From Actinomycetota bacterium (GTDB taxonomy: Bacteria > Actinomycetota > Acidimicrobiia > IMCC26256 > JACPCJ01): a stretch of 64,000 bases of DNA. Where the stretch lies: contig JACPCJ010000099.1 of the NCBI GenBank assembly GCA_016179865.1, forward strand, positions 1 to 64,000, given 5' to 3'. The notes under the pieces are model-generated. The model worked only from the letters and a program-made list of their open reading frames with translations, was not told the DNA's origin and did not search any database. The stretch's first letter is position 1. The number at the start of each line of letters is the position of its first letter. A program made the translations under genes and the position numbers. This document shows positions 46,854 to 56,223 of this stretch, piece by piece.

Positions 46854-47626
46854 GGGTAGTCGCCCCGGGGAAGCGGGAAGGACCCGGAGTCCAGTAATCG
46901 CCGCAGCCTCGCGCCGGCGGCCTCGACCTCGCCCGGAGCGAGCAAGCCGGCCAGGCGGTTTCCCACCGGGCCTTCGAGCTCACGGGCAAGCCTGCACAGG
47001 CCATCGGTGACGGCCGCGGAGAGGGGCTCGCCCGCGTAGTCCCAGATCACGGTGCGGAGTTTGTGGTCGGCGTGGAAGCTCACGCCGTGGTCGATGCCCC
47101 ACACGTGCCCACGGGCATCCTTCACGCAGTGCCCCGACTTCCGGTCGGCGTTGTTGATCACGGCGTCGAACGCCGCGAACTCGCGAAACCGGTCGGCGTG
47201 GGCGTCGCGCAGCTCGAGGTAGTGATCGTCGGGGTCGTGGTCGATGAAGAGCTGCACCATCCCGGGGCCGAGCGGGCCGTCGCGCAGCACCGTCGGCGGA
47301 ACGATCGCCCACCCCATCGCCTCCGACACCGCGAACGCCGCCATCTCCCGCTCGCACAGCGAGCCGGGCGGAAAGTCCCACAGCGGGCGCTCTCCCCGGC
47401 GCGGCTTGTAGATGACGAGGGCCTCTCCGGCGTCGTCGCTGATGGCGGCGAGGAAGGTGGCGTTCGACGACCAGGGCATCCGCTCCACCAGCTCGAGCGA
47501 CGCCCCGGCCAGGCGCGCCGACACGTCGCGTGCCCCCGCGGAGTCGGCGCGCGAAAGGGCCACCGTCAGTTCTTGGACGGGCAGTCGTGCCCGTCGGGGT
47601 CCATGGGCAGCATGCAGAGCCGGCAC
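46832..47626 (-). CDS. SCO1664-family protein (PI3/4-kinase-like fold)
   Basis: ALVIYKPRRGERPLWDFPPGSLCEREMAAFAVSEAMGW; NNADRKSGHCVKDARGHVWGIDHGVSFH. Confidence 0.88.
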   Translation of the reverse strand: MPALHAAHGPRRARLPVQELTVALSRADSAGARDVSARLAGASLELVERMPWSSNATFLAAISDDAGEALVIYKPRRGERPLWDFPPGSLCEREMAAFAVSEAMGWAIVPPTVLRDGPLGPGMVQLFIDHDPDDHYLELRDAHADRFREFAAFDAVINNADRKSGHCVKDARGHVWGIDHGVSFHADHKLRTVIWDYAGEPLSAAVTDGLCRLARELEGPVGNRLAGLLAPGEVEAAGARLRRLLDSGSFPLPRGDYPYPWPLV

Positions 47627-48114
47627 TGGGGCCGCCCGGCGGCGACGGCCTCGGCCCCCCGGATGGCAACCCGGCGCATCTGGGCCCGGGTGGCAAAGAG
47701 TCGCGCCACATGACCCTCGGGCGTGAAGGTCAGCTCGTCGAGCTCGTCGGGGTCGGCCTCGGCGATCTCCTCGGGGACGTCTTCGAAGAGCTCGAGGACG
47801 ACCATCTCCCGCGCCGTGTCGAAGCCGAGGCGGAGCATGCGGGCTCGAAATAGCGGCTCCTCCTGTTCCGATACCGCCGGAACCTCGCCCGTGCTCGGCG
47901 CCGGTTCTTCCTCGTCGTCGGGGAGGTACTCGTCGAGCTCAGCCAAGAGCTGGAGAAGCCGTGCCGACAACATGGCCACTTGCTCCTTCTCGACGAGCAC
48001 CGAGAGGTTGACCGCGCCCCGCCCGGCCTGGATCAGGAACGTGCGCTCACCGGGTCGGCCGACGGCGCCCGTCGTGATGCGGTCGACGGGATCGAACTCG
48101 ATGGCGTCCGTCAT
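47566..48114 (-). CDS. DUF3090 family protein
   Basis: FDPVDRITTGAVGRPGERTFLIQAGRGAVNLSVLVEKEQV; C-terminal CRLCMLPMDPDGHDCP. Confidence 0.9.
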   Translation of the reverse strand: MTDAIEFDPVDRITTGAVGRPGERTFLIQAGRGAVNLSVLVEKEQVAMLSARLLQLLAELDEYLPDDEEEPAPSTGEVPAVSEQEEPLFRARMLRLGFDTAREMVVLELFEDVPEEIAEADPDELDELTFTPEGHVARLFATRAQMRRVAIRGAEAVAAGRPQCRLCMLPMDPDGHDCPSKN

Positions 48115-48764
48115 CGAGCCTTCTCCGGACCGGGAGCGGCGAGGATGCTCACCGCACCCGTGTCGTTGAACAACTCGAGGACCGGCACGGGGCCGAAGAA
48201 CGACAGGATCGTGATCGACGCCGGCGCAACCACCAGCCGCTGGAAGAGGTCGAGGTGGAGCCCGACGGCGTGCGCAACGACGGCCTTGATGATGTCGGCA
48301 TGGGCGACGACGATCACGGTCTCGCCGGCGTGCTCCTGCACGACGCCGTCCACCGCGGCCACGGCTCGAGCCTGCATGGCCGCCAGCCCCTCGCCGCCGG
48401 GGAACACCACCCGCGACGGCGCCGCCATGATGACGGGCCAGAGCGGCTCCTTCATGAGCTGCTTCAGTTCCCGCCCGGCCCACTCCCCGACGTCGAAGTC
48501 GATGACCCCGGGCAGGTCGCGGATCGGGAGATCGTGGGGGTCGGCGATGATCTCGGCCGTCTGGCGGGTGCGCTCGAGCGGACTCGCGTAGACGGCGGCG
48601 ACCCGGGCAAGGGCAAGTCGCTCGGCGACGGCCTTGGCCTGCGCCTTGCCGTCTTCGCTGAGGTGGATCCCCGGAAGCTGACCGGAGAGCACCCGCCCGG
48701 TCTCGGCGGTGACCCCGTGGCGGACGAGGACGACTCGTGTCGTTGACGGCTTCGGCTTCCCCAC
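48111..48764 (-). CDS. Histidine phosphatase family protein (MSMEG_4193-like)
   Basis: VVLVRHGVTAETGRVLSGQLPGIHLSEDGKAQA; overlaps DUF3090 gene. Confidence 0.9.
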   Translation of the reverse strand: MGKPKPSTTRVVLVRHGVTAETGRVLSGQLPGIHLSEDGKAQAKAVAERLALARVAAVYASPLERTRQTAEIIADPHDLPIRDLPGVIDFDVGEWAGRELKQLMKEPLWPVIMAAPSRVVFPGGEGLAAMQARAVAAVDGVVQEHAGETVIVVAHADIIKAVVAHAVGLHLDLFQRLVVAPASITILSFFGPVPVLELFNDTGAVSILAAPGPEKAR

Positions 48765-48805
48765 GACCTTCCAGGCTACCGGCGCCGCCGTGCCAAGATT
48801 CGGGC

Positions 48806-49252
48806 GTGACCGCCCCCAGCGACCAGCCCGTCGGCTTCAGCCCCTCCGGCCCCCCGGAGACCGTGCTCGAGCCGCCGCCCCCCGAAGCGCGGACGGCCCT
48901 CGACGAGGCCATGGCGCGGCCAGAGGCCGAACGGTTGACGGCGGTCGGATCGGTGGCGGCCCGGTTCCCGCGCTGGGCTGAGGCATGGGCCGCGCTCGGC
49001 AACCTGGCGACGGGCGTGGAGGCGTACGCCTACTACCGGGTCGGATACCACCGCGGCCTCGACGCCCTCCGGGCGTCCGGGTGGCGGGGAACCGGGTATG
49101 TGCGCTGGCGCCACGAGAGCAACCGGGGGTTCCTGCGGGCACTCGATGGGCTCCGCCGGACGGCAGGCGAAATTGGGGAGAGCGACGAGGAGGCGCGCTG
49201 CCAGGAGTTCCTCCACCAGCTCGACCCCGACTGGGACGCTCGGGAGGCGTGA
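48806..49252 (+). CDS. DUF3151 family protein
   Basis: AARFPRWAEAWAALGNLATGVEAYAYYRVGYHRGLDALRASGWRGTGYVRWRHESNRGFLRAL. Confidence 0.88.
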   Translation: MTAPSDQPVGFSPSGPPETVLEPPPPEARTALDEAMARPEAERLTAVGSVAARFPRWAEAWAALGNLATGVEAYAYYRVGYHRGLDALRASGWRGTGYVRWRHESNRGFLRALDGLRRTAGEIGESDEEARCQEFLHQLDPDWDAREA

Positions 49253-49689
49253 ACCCTCCCGCCAGCGTGGGCCTTCGCGCCGCGGCCCGGATCGCCGACG
49301 TCGTTCTCGTCATGGTCCCGGCCTGGCTCCTCATCGCTCCGATCGTCCTCGTCGTCATCGATGACGCGGCCGGCGCCACCCTCCTGACGGGGCTCATCGC
49401 GTGGGCGGTGGTGATCGCCTACGAGACTCGGTTCACCACCGTGACCGGCCAGACCATCGGGAAGCGGGCCACTGGGCTTCGTGTGGTGGCGCGGGGGGGC
49501 GACGAACCACCCACGCCGCGGGCGGCGCTGGTCCGGGCGGCCGTGCCGCCGCTGCTCGGGACGGCGACCTTCTTCGCCTACGGCGTCGGCTGGCTGGTGC
49601 CCTATGCCTGGGCGCTCGTGGCCCGAGATCGGCGAGGGCTCCACGACCTCCTCGCTGGCACGGAGGTCGTGGCCGTCACCTCGGAATGA
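49249..49689 (+). CDS. RDD-family membrane protein
   Basis: LRAAARIADVVLVMVPAWLL; GQTIGKRATGLRVV; RRGLHDLLAGTEVV. Confidence 0.85.
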   Translation: MNPPASVGLRAAARIADVVLVMVPAWLLIAPIVLVVIDDAAGATLLTGLIAWAVVIAYETRFTTVTGQTIGKRATGLRVVARGGDEPPTPRAALVRAAVPPLLGTATFFAYGVGWLVPYAWALVARDRRGLHDLLAGTEVVAVTSE

Positions 49690-49701
49690 GGGCTCTGGCT
49701 C

Positions 49702-50496
49702 CTATGAGACCGTGAACGACCCCGCCATGCCGAGAGCCAGATGCGGGGCGCCCTCGGGCCCGGGGAGGAAGCACACGAAGGCGTACGTTCCGGCGTCCAC
49801 CTCGGCGTTGATGACCCGCGTGTCGCCGACGCTCGGCGTGGTGACGAATCCGAGGTCTTCCTCCACGAACTCGCTCGGGTCACCCTCCGTGGACGCCAGG
49901 AACTCTTCAAACGTGACGCCGTCCTTGAGCTTCGACATCGACATCAGGTGAGCCGACGGCCCCTCGTTCGTGACTGCAAGTGCGATCGGCCCGGCTTCGA
50001 TCTCGTCCGGGATGCCCTCGAACTCGAAGTCGACCGCCGTCGCCTCGATCACCTCGGCACCCTCGGCCGGTTCGGTGTCACCCTGGGCCTCGATCAAGTC
50101 GGGCTCCGCCTGCGACGGGCCGCAGTTGTCGGCCTCCCAGGTCTCGGTGGCGTTGAACGCCGTCTGGGCGTCGGGGTCGGCGATCGCCAGGCTGAAGTTG
50201 CCCTCCGAGGCGATCACGGCGTCGACGATCGCCCCCACCTCGGCGGCGATGTCCTCGGGCGCTGCCGACTTCAACTCTTCAAGCTGTTCCGTAGAAGGAA
50301 ACTCCTCCGTGGCGTCGATCTCTTCGACAACGTTGCAGTAAGCGGCGAACTCGGGATCGATCTCCTCCCCCTCCTCGGACTCCGCCGCCTCTTCGGCGGG
50401 CTTCTCCTCATCAGCGGTGTCGTCGTCGCTGTCGCACGCCGCGAATCCGAAAACCACGAGGGCGGCGACCGCCCCCAAGCGGATGATCCTGGTCAT
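49702..50496 (-). CDS. Lipoprotein with cupredoxin-like C-terminal domain
   Basis: VVFGFAACDSDD lipobox; GTYAFVCFLPGPEGAPHLALGMAGSFTV. Confidence 0.7.
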   Translation of the reverse strand: MTRIIRLGAVAALVVFGFAACDSDDDTADEEKPAEEAAESEEGEEIDPEFAAYCNVVEEIDATEEFPSTEQLEELKSAAPEDIAAEVGAIVDAVIASEGNFSLAIADPDAQTAFNATETWEADNCGPSQAEPDLIEAQGDTEPAEGAEVIEATAVDFEFEGIPDEIEAGPIALAVTNEGPSAHLMSMSKLKDGVTFEEFLASTEGDPSEFVEEDLGFVTTPSVGDTRVINAEVDAGTYAFVCFLPGPEGAPHLALGMAGSFTVS

Positions 50497-50565
50497 GTGT
50501 TCCCTCCCGCAGCGACCCCGGATCCCGACGGCCGGGCGTCATGAAACCGGCGCACCCTAGCCGTC

Positions 50566-51459
50566 CTACGGAGGGGGCGCTGCGATCTCGACGGGTTCCG
50601 CCTCGGGGCGGCGGGCGATGATCACCGCCGCCGCCAGGATGGCGGCGCCCCCCACGGCTTGGGGGCTCGATATCGGCTCGTCGATGAAGGCCGCCGCCAG
50701 GAGGACGGCGAAGAAGGCCTCGAGCGTCAGCGTTACGGCGGTGTCGGCCGGACCCAGCCGGCGGAGGGCGGCGAACATGAAGACAAACGCCCCGGCCCGC
50801 ACCGCGGCCAGGCCGAGGAGCGCCCACCAGTGGCCCGACGGGTCGGCGAGCGACCCCGCCGTCATGCCCCACGCCAGCTGGCCGACCCCGGTGCCGAGGG
50901 CGAGCCATGCCGCGGCGGTGACCGAGGACGTCACGTGCACCGTCCGCTCGCTCACGAGCAGGTTGGCCGTGAACATCACCGCCGCCGCCAGCGTGAAGCC
51001 AATGCCCGCCCCGGTGATGTCGACACTGCCCTTCGACAGCACGATGGTCGCCGCGCCCGCGATCGAGAGGGCGACCGCGCCGGCGGTGAGCGCTGACGGC
51101 AACCGGTGCCGCAACGGGATCTCGAAGAGCACGATCGCGGCCGGGTATAGGTAGAAGAGCAGGGTCACGGCGGCGGCCGTCCCGCGCTCGAGCCCCGAGA
51201 AGAAGAAAGCCGACTCGACGCCGTAGACGACGACGCCGAGGAAGAGGATCCACCGCCACTCGCCCGGCGCGGGGATCGCCGGCCGTCGAGCGGCGGCGAG
51301 GCCCGCGAGCAGGAGCACCCCACCCAGCGAGAACGGGACCCCGAGGGAGACCTCGAACGGGAGATCGGCGCGGGCGAGGTTCCGGCCGACGACGACGGTC
51401 GTCCCGAACAGGAAGGCGCTCGCGGCGCCGAAGGCCACGCCGAGAACCCTCCGATGCAT
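50566..51459 (-). CDS. EamA/DMT-family transporter
   Basis: Ten-TM-like pattern with two repeated halves; GLERGTAAAVTLLFYLYPAAIVL. Confidence 0.88.
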   Translation of the reverse strand: MHRRVLGVAFGAASAFLFGTTVVVGRNLARADLPFEVSLGVPFSLGGVLLLAGLAAARRPAIPAPGEWRWILFLGVVVYGVESAFFFSGLERGTAAAVTLLFYLYPAAIVLFEIPLRHRLPSALTAGAVALSIAGAATIVLSKGSVDITGAGIGFTLAAAVMFTANLLVSERTVHVTSSVTAAAWLALGTGVGQLAWGMTAGSLADPSGHWWALLGLAAVRAGAFVFMFAALRRLGPADTAVTLTLEAFFAVLLAAAFIDEPISSPQAVGGAAILAAAVIIARRPEAEPVEIAAPPP

Positions 51460-51485
51460 GAGGGCGGAGCGTACGCTGCGGCCTC

Positions 51486-52115
51486 GTGGGCGACGGACCT
51501 AAATCCAACCGGCTCCGAGAAGCGCTCGCCCGCATCGACGCCGCCAACGCCGACGATCCCAACACGATCGTGGCCCGAGGCGAGGTACGCCCGAAGGAAT
51601 TGGCCCACGCCGAGATGGTCACCGAGTGGGTCCGGCGGCTCGTTCCCGACCCGGGTGAAGCCCTCCTGCTCGCCGCCCGCGCCCACCACCTGAGGCGGTG
51701 GACGAGCCCGCGTTCGTCGTACCCGGAGGGCCGGGCCGGCTATCTGAAGTGGCGGCGCGACCTCCACCGCCAGCACGCCGACGACGTCGGGCGGATCCTC
51801 GAAGGGTGCGGGTATTCGGGTGCCGAGATCGCCCGCGTGCAAGATCTCGTCCAGAAGAAGGGCCTCGGCAAGGTCGACGACCCCGAGGTCCAGGCGCTCG
51901 AAGACGCCCTCTGCCTGGTGTTCATCGAGACCCAGTTCCGCGAGATCTCCGAGCGCCTCGAAGAGCAATACGGCGACGAGGAGAAGATGGTCGACGTGGT
52001 GCGAAAGACGCTGGCGAAGATGAGCGATCAGGCGAAGGGGCTCGCGCTCGAGATCGACCTCGATCCCCGCGACCAGGCGATCGTCGCCAGGGCGCTCGAG
52101 GGCGAGGCCCGATGA
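51486..52115 (+). CDS. DUF4202 family protein
   Basis: LREALARIDAANADDPNTIVARGEVRPKELAHAEMVTEWV...LLLAARAHHLRRWTSPRSSYPEGRAGYLKWRRDL. Confidence 0.88.
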   Translation: MGDGPKSNRLREALARIDAANADDPNTIVARGEVRPKELAHAEMVTEWVRRLVPDPGEALLLAARAHHLRRWTSPRSSYPEGRAGYLKWRRDLHRQHADDVGRILEGCGYSGAEIARVQDLVQKKGLGKVDDPEVQALEDALCLVFIETQFREISERLEEQYGDEEKMVDVVRKTLAKMSDQAKGLALEIDLDPRDQAIVARALEGEAR

Positions 52116-52567
52116 AGACGTGGGGGCTCGACGCCGTCGAGTGGTTCGCCGTCCTGCGCATCGGGCTCGGCCTGTGGTGGCTCGAGAGCGTGCGCCACAA
52201 GAACCTCGAGGCGTGGCTGAAGCGCAACGCCGGGATCAACTGGGCCGCCTCCGTGGCCGAAGGGCACCGCTGGGCCTGGGTCGGGAAGTCCTTCGAGTCC
52301 ACGGTGAAGCCACACCCGAAGCTCTTCACGTGGATCGTGCTCCTCGCCGAGTTCGCCCTCGGCGTCGGCATCACGTTCGGAGTGCTCACGCCGGTCGCGC
52401 TGGCCGGCGGGATCGTGCTCAATCTGATCTACCTGCTCCTCATGATCCACGAGTTTTCCGAGCAGGGGCAGAACGGGATGATGATCGTGATGGGCGCCGT
52501 CTGCCTGGGCGCCCAGGCCTGGCAGAAGTGGTCGGTCGACGCCTGGCTGGGCCTCTTCGGTACGTGA
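52112..52567 (+). CDS. DoxX-like membrane protein
   Basis: Overlaps DUF4202; VEWFAVLRIGLGLWWLESVRHKNL...IVLLAEFALGVGITFGVLTPVA. Confidence 0.75.
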   Translation: MKTWGLDAVEWFAVLRIGLGLWWLESVRHKNLEAWLKRNAGINWAASVAEGHRWAWVGKSFESTVKPHPKLFTWIVLLAEFALGVGITFGVLTPVALAGGIVLNLIYLLLMIHEFSEQGQNGMMIVMGAVCLGAQAWQKWSVDAWLGLFGT

Positions 52568-52574
52568 TCTCCGT

Positions 52575-52622
52575 GTCTGTGTCGCGTTACGCCACCTCCA
52601 GGGTGGGTAACGCGACGCAGAC
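52575..52622. repeat. Palindromic repeat family 1, copy C (different central stem)
   Basis: GTCTGTGTCGCGTTACgccacctccagggtggGTAACGCGACGCAGAC. Confidence 0.85.
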
Positions 52623-52629
52623 GTCGGAG

Positions 52630-53175
52630 TCAGGCGGGGATGGGCTCGCCGCAGTCGGTGAACCAGCGGACCTCGTCGCCCACGACGGCGAGGTGGCTGT
52701 CGAGCTGCGTGTCCCGGTCGTCGATGCGCTGGATGACGTCGACTTGGATGGCGTCCTCGATGGGAATCTCGCGCCCTTCCCGCTCGCCGTAGTTCCACGG
52801 CGCGGGATTGTGAACCTCGAGGATTTCGAAGCTGCGGTTGTCGGGCACCTTCTCGATGAAGGCCCGGCACTGGTCCTCGCCGTAGAGAGCGATGACTTCC
52901 GGGTGCAGGCGCTCGAACAGGAAGTCGGTTTCGGCTTCCCGGAACGCGGCACCGAAGACTTCGTAGAAGGCCGACACCAGCTCCTCGGTCGTTGGTGCGG
53001 CGGCCTCGGTCGTGCTGGTCGTCGTGGCCCTGCTCGTTGAGGTCGTGACCTCGCCGGTGGGGGTCGCCGCCGGCGCTGGCTTGCTGTCCCCGTCGTCTGA
53101 CACCAACCCGATCGCCCCGACGGCGGCGAGCGCCGCCCCGGCGATCATGAGCACGGTCCCCAGGCGCCGGTTCAC
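52630..53175 (-). CDS. Secreted/membrane-anchored protein, unknown
   Basis: Signal-like N-terminus, Thr/Ser-rich linker, C-terminal domain; overlaps upstream gene by 4 nt. Confidence 0.6.
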   Translation of the reverse strand: MNRRLGTVLMIAGAALAAVGAIGLVSDDGDSKPAPAATPTGEVTTSTSRATTTSTTEAAAPTTEELVSAFYEVFGAAFREAETDFLFERLHPEVIALYGEDQCRAFIEKVPDNRSFEILEVHNPAPWNYGEREGREIPIEDAIQVDVIQRIDDRDTQLDSHLAVVGDEVRWFTDCGEPIPA

Positions 53176-54989
53176 GTCAGCGTCCAGGCCGTGTCGAGGC
53201 CGGGGGCCATGGCCTTCCGGCCGGGGGGCGCTGGTCGGCTCAGCTTGAACGTCTTCCCGTCGACGAAGATCTCCGCGACGCCGTCGCGGAACTCGAGGGC
53301 GATCACGGGCTTGCACAGACAGGTGCCGGGCCCGCAGCAATCGCCGGTGCACTCGGTCGTCATCTCGCCCGCGACGATCACGTCGTGCCCGTAGTGGCTG
53401 CGGACGTCGGCCGACACGCGGTCGGTCGTGTCCCACACCCGGGCGGGGACGATGATCCCGGCGTCGAGTTCACCGATGCTGTCGACGAAAACGTGGACGG
53501 CATCCCCCAAGACCATGAAGTTGCCCCCGTGGGTGAACTCCTGGTCCGACGTCTCGACCGGGCGGGCAAGGTGGTCGTGGGTGTCGACGTGCGTTCCAAC
53601 CAGCGCGCGGCCGCCCACGTCGCGACCTTCGAGGCCCCGGCCTTCCAGTTCATCGGGATCCCCCATGGCCTTCCCGGCGGCCGAGTACACGAGGTCGTCG
53701 CCTGCCGCACCCTCGACGGCGCCCTGGGCGGTGAACTCCACGGGGCATTCGGGGCCGGGAGCCGTGTTGGAACATTCCTCACTCGCCTGGAGCTTGACGT
53801 CGCAGCCCCCGCGGGTCTCCCACTGGTGCCGGTGGTCGGGGCACATGCTCTCGAGTACGACCGAGATCTCATGACGCTCCCAGTAGGAGAGGTGGGCGGC
53901 GACATCTGGGGGCTCTTCGTGGGAACGCATCTGGGGCCGGAAGGCGGGATCCTCGGGAGGTGGGTCGAACAGGCTGTGGGTCGGGGGCGTGTCGGCCTGC
54001 ATCCAGTCCTGGCGCCCGGCGGGCCCGCTGCGGACCGACGCCCACAGGTCGAGGTCCATGCCCTGCCAGGCCACGCCGAAGTCGGGGATGCGGAGCCGAC
54101 CCTCGGGGGCCTCTTCCACGCCGTCGAGTTGGTCGGGCATCTGCCGCCCCTGGGCAACCGCCTGGTACGTGCCGATGCGCCACGTCACCGTGACGGTGTA
54201 GACGCAGCACTCCTTGCCCTTGGCCTCCCGCAGCACCTTCTTCTGGCCGTTCTCGTCGTAGTAGGCCGCCCAGTCACAGGGAACGGTCTCCACGATCCAC
54301 GTCGTGGTGGTGTCGGGCGTGCGGTCGCGGCGGAGGAAGTTGAACCACAGGCCGACCAAGAACAGGAAGACACCAAGGATGATGAGGATCCACCACGGGA
54401 GGTCGGAGCCCTCGCCCGCCGTGGTCTCGGGCTCGGTGAGCTTGCGGATGGGCGGCTCGCTGGTGGGGATCGTCTGCTTGGTGAAGGTGGTGGTCGTCGT
54501 GGTCGGCGCAGCTTCGCTCTCCTGGCTGAGGAAGCTGCCCTTTTTGAGGTCGGCCTTTGAGCACGGAACGTCGTCGGGCCCCACGGTGAACGTCATGTCT
54601 TCGAGGCCACTCACGTTGAACGTGCGGTCGTCGGGGAACTGGATCACCAGGTCGCCCACGACCTCGTAGGTCCCGAAGCTGTTGATCCCGATGAGGATGT
54701 CGGTGCGGTTGGTGCCGTCGAGCATCCCCGTGCCAGTCGAGACCCCGCCCGGTCCTTGCACGATGAGGCGGGCCTCGCCGCCAGGATCGGAGTGCCCGAT
54801 CGACCCCGCGTAGACGAGGATGCTGGCGGCGGCGAAGCCAGGGGGTGGCTCAACGCTGAAGGGCGGGTGGTCGACCCCGAAGCAGCCGTCGATGAGGACG
54901 GGGGCGCCCGCATCTTGGGCCTCAGCCCGTGCCGCGCCGAACGAGCCGAACAGCAACGTCCCGATGATGGCCACGGCCAGTCGTCGCAT
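53172..54989 (-). CDS. Large single-TM exported protein with Cys-rich cytoplasmic/C-terminal region, unknown
   Basis: Signal peptide, TM PWWILIILGVFLFLVGLWFNFL, ECTGDCCGPGTCLCKPVIALEF. Confidence 0.7.
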   Translation of the reverse strand: MRRLAVAIIGTLLFGSFGAARAEAQDAGAPVLIDGCFGVDHPPFSVEPPPGFAAASILVYAGSIGHSDPGGEARLIVQGPGGVSTGTGMLDGTNRTDILIGINSFGTYEVVGDLVIQFPDDRTFNVSGLEDMTFTVGPDDVPCSKADLKKGSFLSQESEAAPTTTTTTFTKQTIPTSEPPIRKLTEPETTAGEGSDLPWWILIILGVFLFLVGLWFNFLRRDRTPDTTTTWIVETVPCDWAAYYDENGQKKVLREAKGKECCVYTVTVTWRIGTYQAVAQGRQMPDQLDGVEEAPEGRLRIPDFGVAWQGMDLDLWASVRSGPAGRQDWMQADTPPTHSLFDPPPEDPAFRPQMRSHEEPPDVAAHLSYWERHEISVVLESMCPDHRHQWETRGGCDVKLQASEECSNTAPGPECPVEFTAQGAVEGAAGDDLVYSAAGKAMGDPDELEGRGLEGRDVGGRALVGTHVDTHDHLARPVETSDQEFTHGGNFMVLGDAVHVFVDSIGELDAGIIVPARVWDTTDRVSADVRSHYGHDVIVAGEMTTECTGDCCGPGTCLCKPVIALEFRDGVAEIFVDGKTFKLSRPAPPGRKAMAPGLDTAWTLT

Positions 54990-55052
54990 CACGCCCCCCG
55001 TTCCCAACACCCGGAATGGGCCACCTCACGCTATGCGACGGCGCGCCTCCGT

Positions 55053-55099
55053 GTCTGTGGCGCGTTGCGGCGCGTATGCGCTCCTAACGCGCCGCAGAC
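55053..55099. repeat. Palindromic repeat family 1, copy D
   Basis: GTCTGTGGCGCGTTgcggcgcgtatgcgctcctAACGCGCCGCAGAC. Confidence 0.88.
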
Positions 55100-56064
55100 G
55101 TGGAGGAGAGCTTGTTGAGGACGGCCTCAGCCTCGGCGACGAAGCGGTGGACGAGTTCGGCCGCGGGAACGAGTTCGTCGATGCCGCCGACACCCTGGCC
55201 GGTCGGGTAGCACTCCTTGTCGGGGTCGACCCCCTCGGTGGTCTCGTCGCCCATCAGGTGCATGGCGCCGTCCTGGAATGACCGCGCCATCTGAACGGGG
55301 AAGGGCTGGAGCTCGTCGGGGTGCTCCTCGAAGAACTGGGTGTAGGAGTTGCGCAAGGCCCGGAGGGTCTTGCCGGTGAAGGCGCGGCTGATCACGGTGT
55401 CGTCCTCGTGGGCGCCGAGCAGCTTGTCCTTGTAATGGGCGACGCTGCGGGCTTCGGGGGTGGCGATGAAGCGGGTGCCGACCCAGATGCCGTCGGCCCC
55501 GAGGGCGAGGGCGGCGGCGAGCTGGCGGCCGTCGTAGATCCCGCCCGCGGCGACCACCGGGACCCGGTCGCCCACGGCGTCGACGATCTGGGGGACGAGC
55601 GGGAAGGTCGCCACCTGGCCGGTGTGCCCCCCGGCCTCGGTCCCCTGGGCCACGACGATGTCGCACCCGGCCTCGACGGCGGCCACGGCGTGGCGCACCT
55701 TGCCGCACATATTCACCACGAGAACGTTGTTGGCGTGGCACAGCTCGATGACCTCGCGCGGCACACCGAGGGCACCCACGAACACGCTGGCCCCGCCGGC
55801 GATGATCTTCTCGACTGCCGGCGTCATGTCGCCGGGCATGGCGGTGAGAAGGTCGACCCCGAAAGGTGTGTCGGTCAGCTCGCGGACCTTGGCCATCTCC
55901 TCGACCATCTGGTCCTCGTTCATGGTGGCGGCGCCGAGCGTGCCGAAGCCGCCGGCACCGGAAACCGCCGCGCACAGCCGGTGGTAGGAGACGCCTCCCA
56001 TGCCCGCGAGCATCACCGGGTGCTCGATGCCCAGAACGTCGGTCAGCCGCGTGCGGATCGCCAT
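55084..56064 (-). CDS. Nitronate monooxygenase / 2-nitropropane dioxygenase family protein
   Basis: LGIEHPVMLAGMGGVSYHRLCAAVSGAGGFGTLGA; DIVVAQGTEAGGHTG; VVAAGGIYDGRQLAAALALGADGIWVGTRF. Confidence 0.93.
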   Translation of the reverse strand: MAIRTRLTDVLGIEHPVMLAGMGGVSYHRLCAAVSGAGGFGTLGAATMNEDQMVEEMAKVRELTDTPFGVDLLTAMPGDMTPAVEKIIAGGASVFVGALGVPREVIELCHANNVLVVNMCGKVRHAVAAVEAGCDIVVAQGTEAGGHTGQVATFPLVPQIVDAVGDRVPVVAAGGIYDGRQLAAALALGADGIWVGTRFIATPEARSVAHYKDKLLGAHEDDTVISRAFTGKTLRALRNSYTQFFEEHPDELQPFPVQMARSFQDGAMHLMGDETTEGVDPDKECYPTGQGVGGIDELVPAAELVHRFVAEAEAVLNKLSSTSAAR

Positions 56065-56108
56065 CGGGGAACTCCTTGGTAGCGCAGTCTGTTGAGATAG
56101 CGGTTTCT

Positions 56109-56145
56109 TGCGGAACGGCTTCCTGGCCAGGCTTCGCCTGCCCAG
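56109..56145. repeat. Family-2 dispersed hairpin, second copy
   Basis: TGCGGAACGGCTTCCTGGCCAGGCTTCGCCTGCCCAG, 34/37 identical to 14161-14197. Confidence 0.85.
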
Positions 56146-56163
56146 GGCTCCACCTATTTTCTG

Positions 56164-56191
56164 GGAGCGTGCGCCCTTCGGCGCAAGCTCC
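56164..56191. terminator. Second hairpin, 12-bp stem with one mismatch
   Basis: GGAGCGTGCGCC-CTTC-GGCGCAAGCTCC. Confidence 0.7.
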
Positions 56192-56223
56192 TATTGATCG
56201 AGATGTCAATAAGGATAGGGGGA

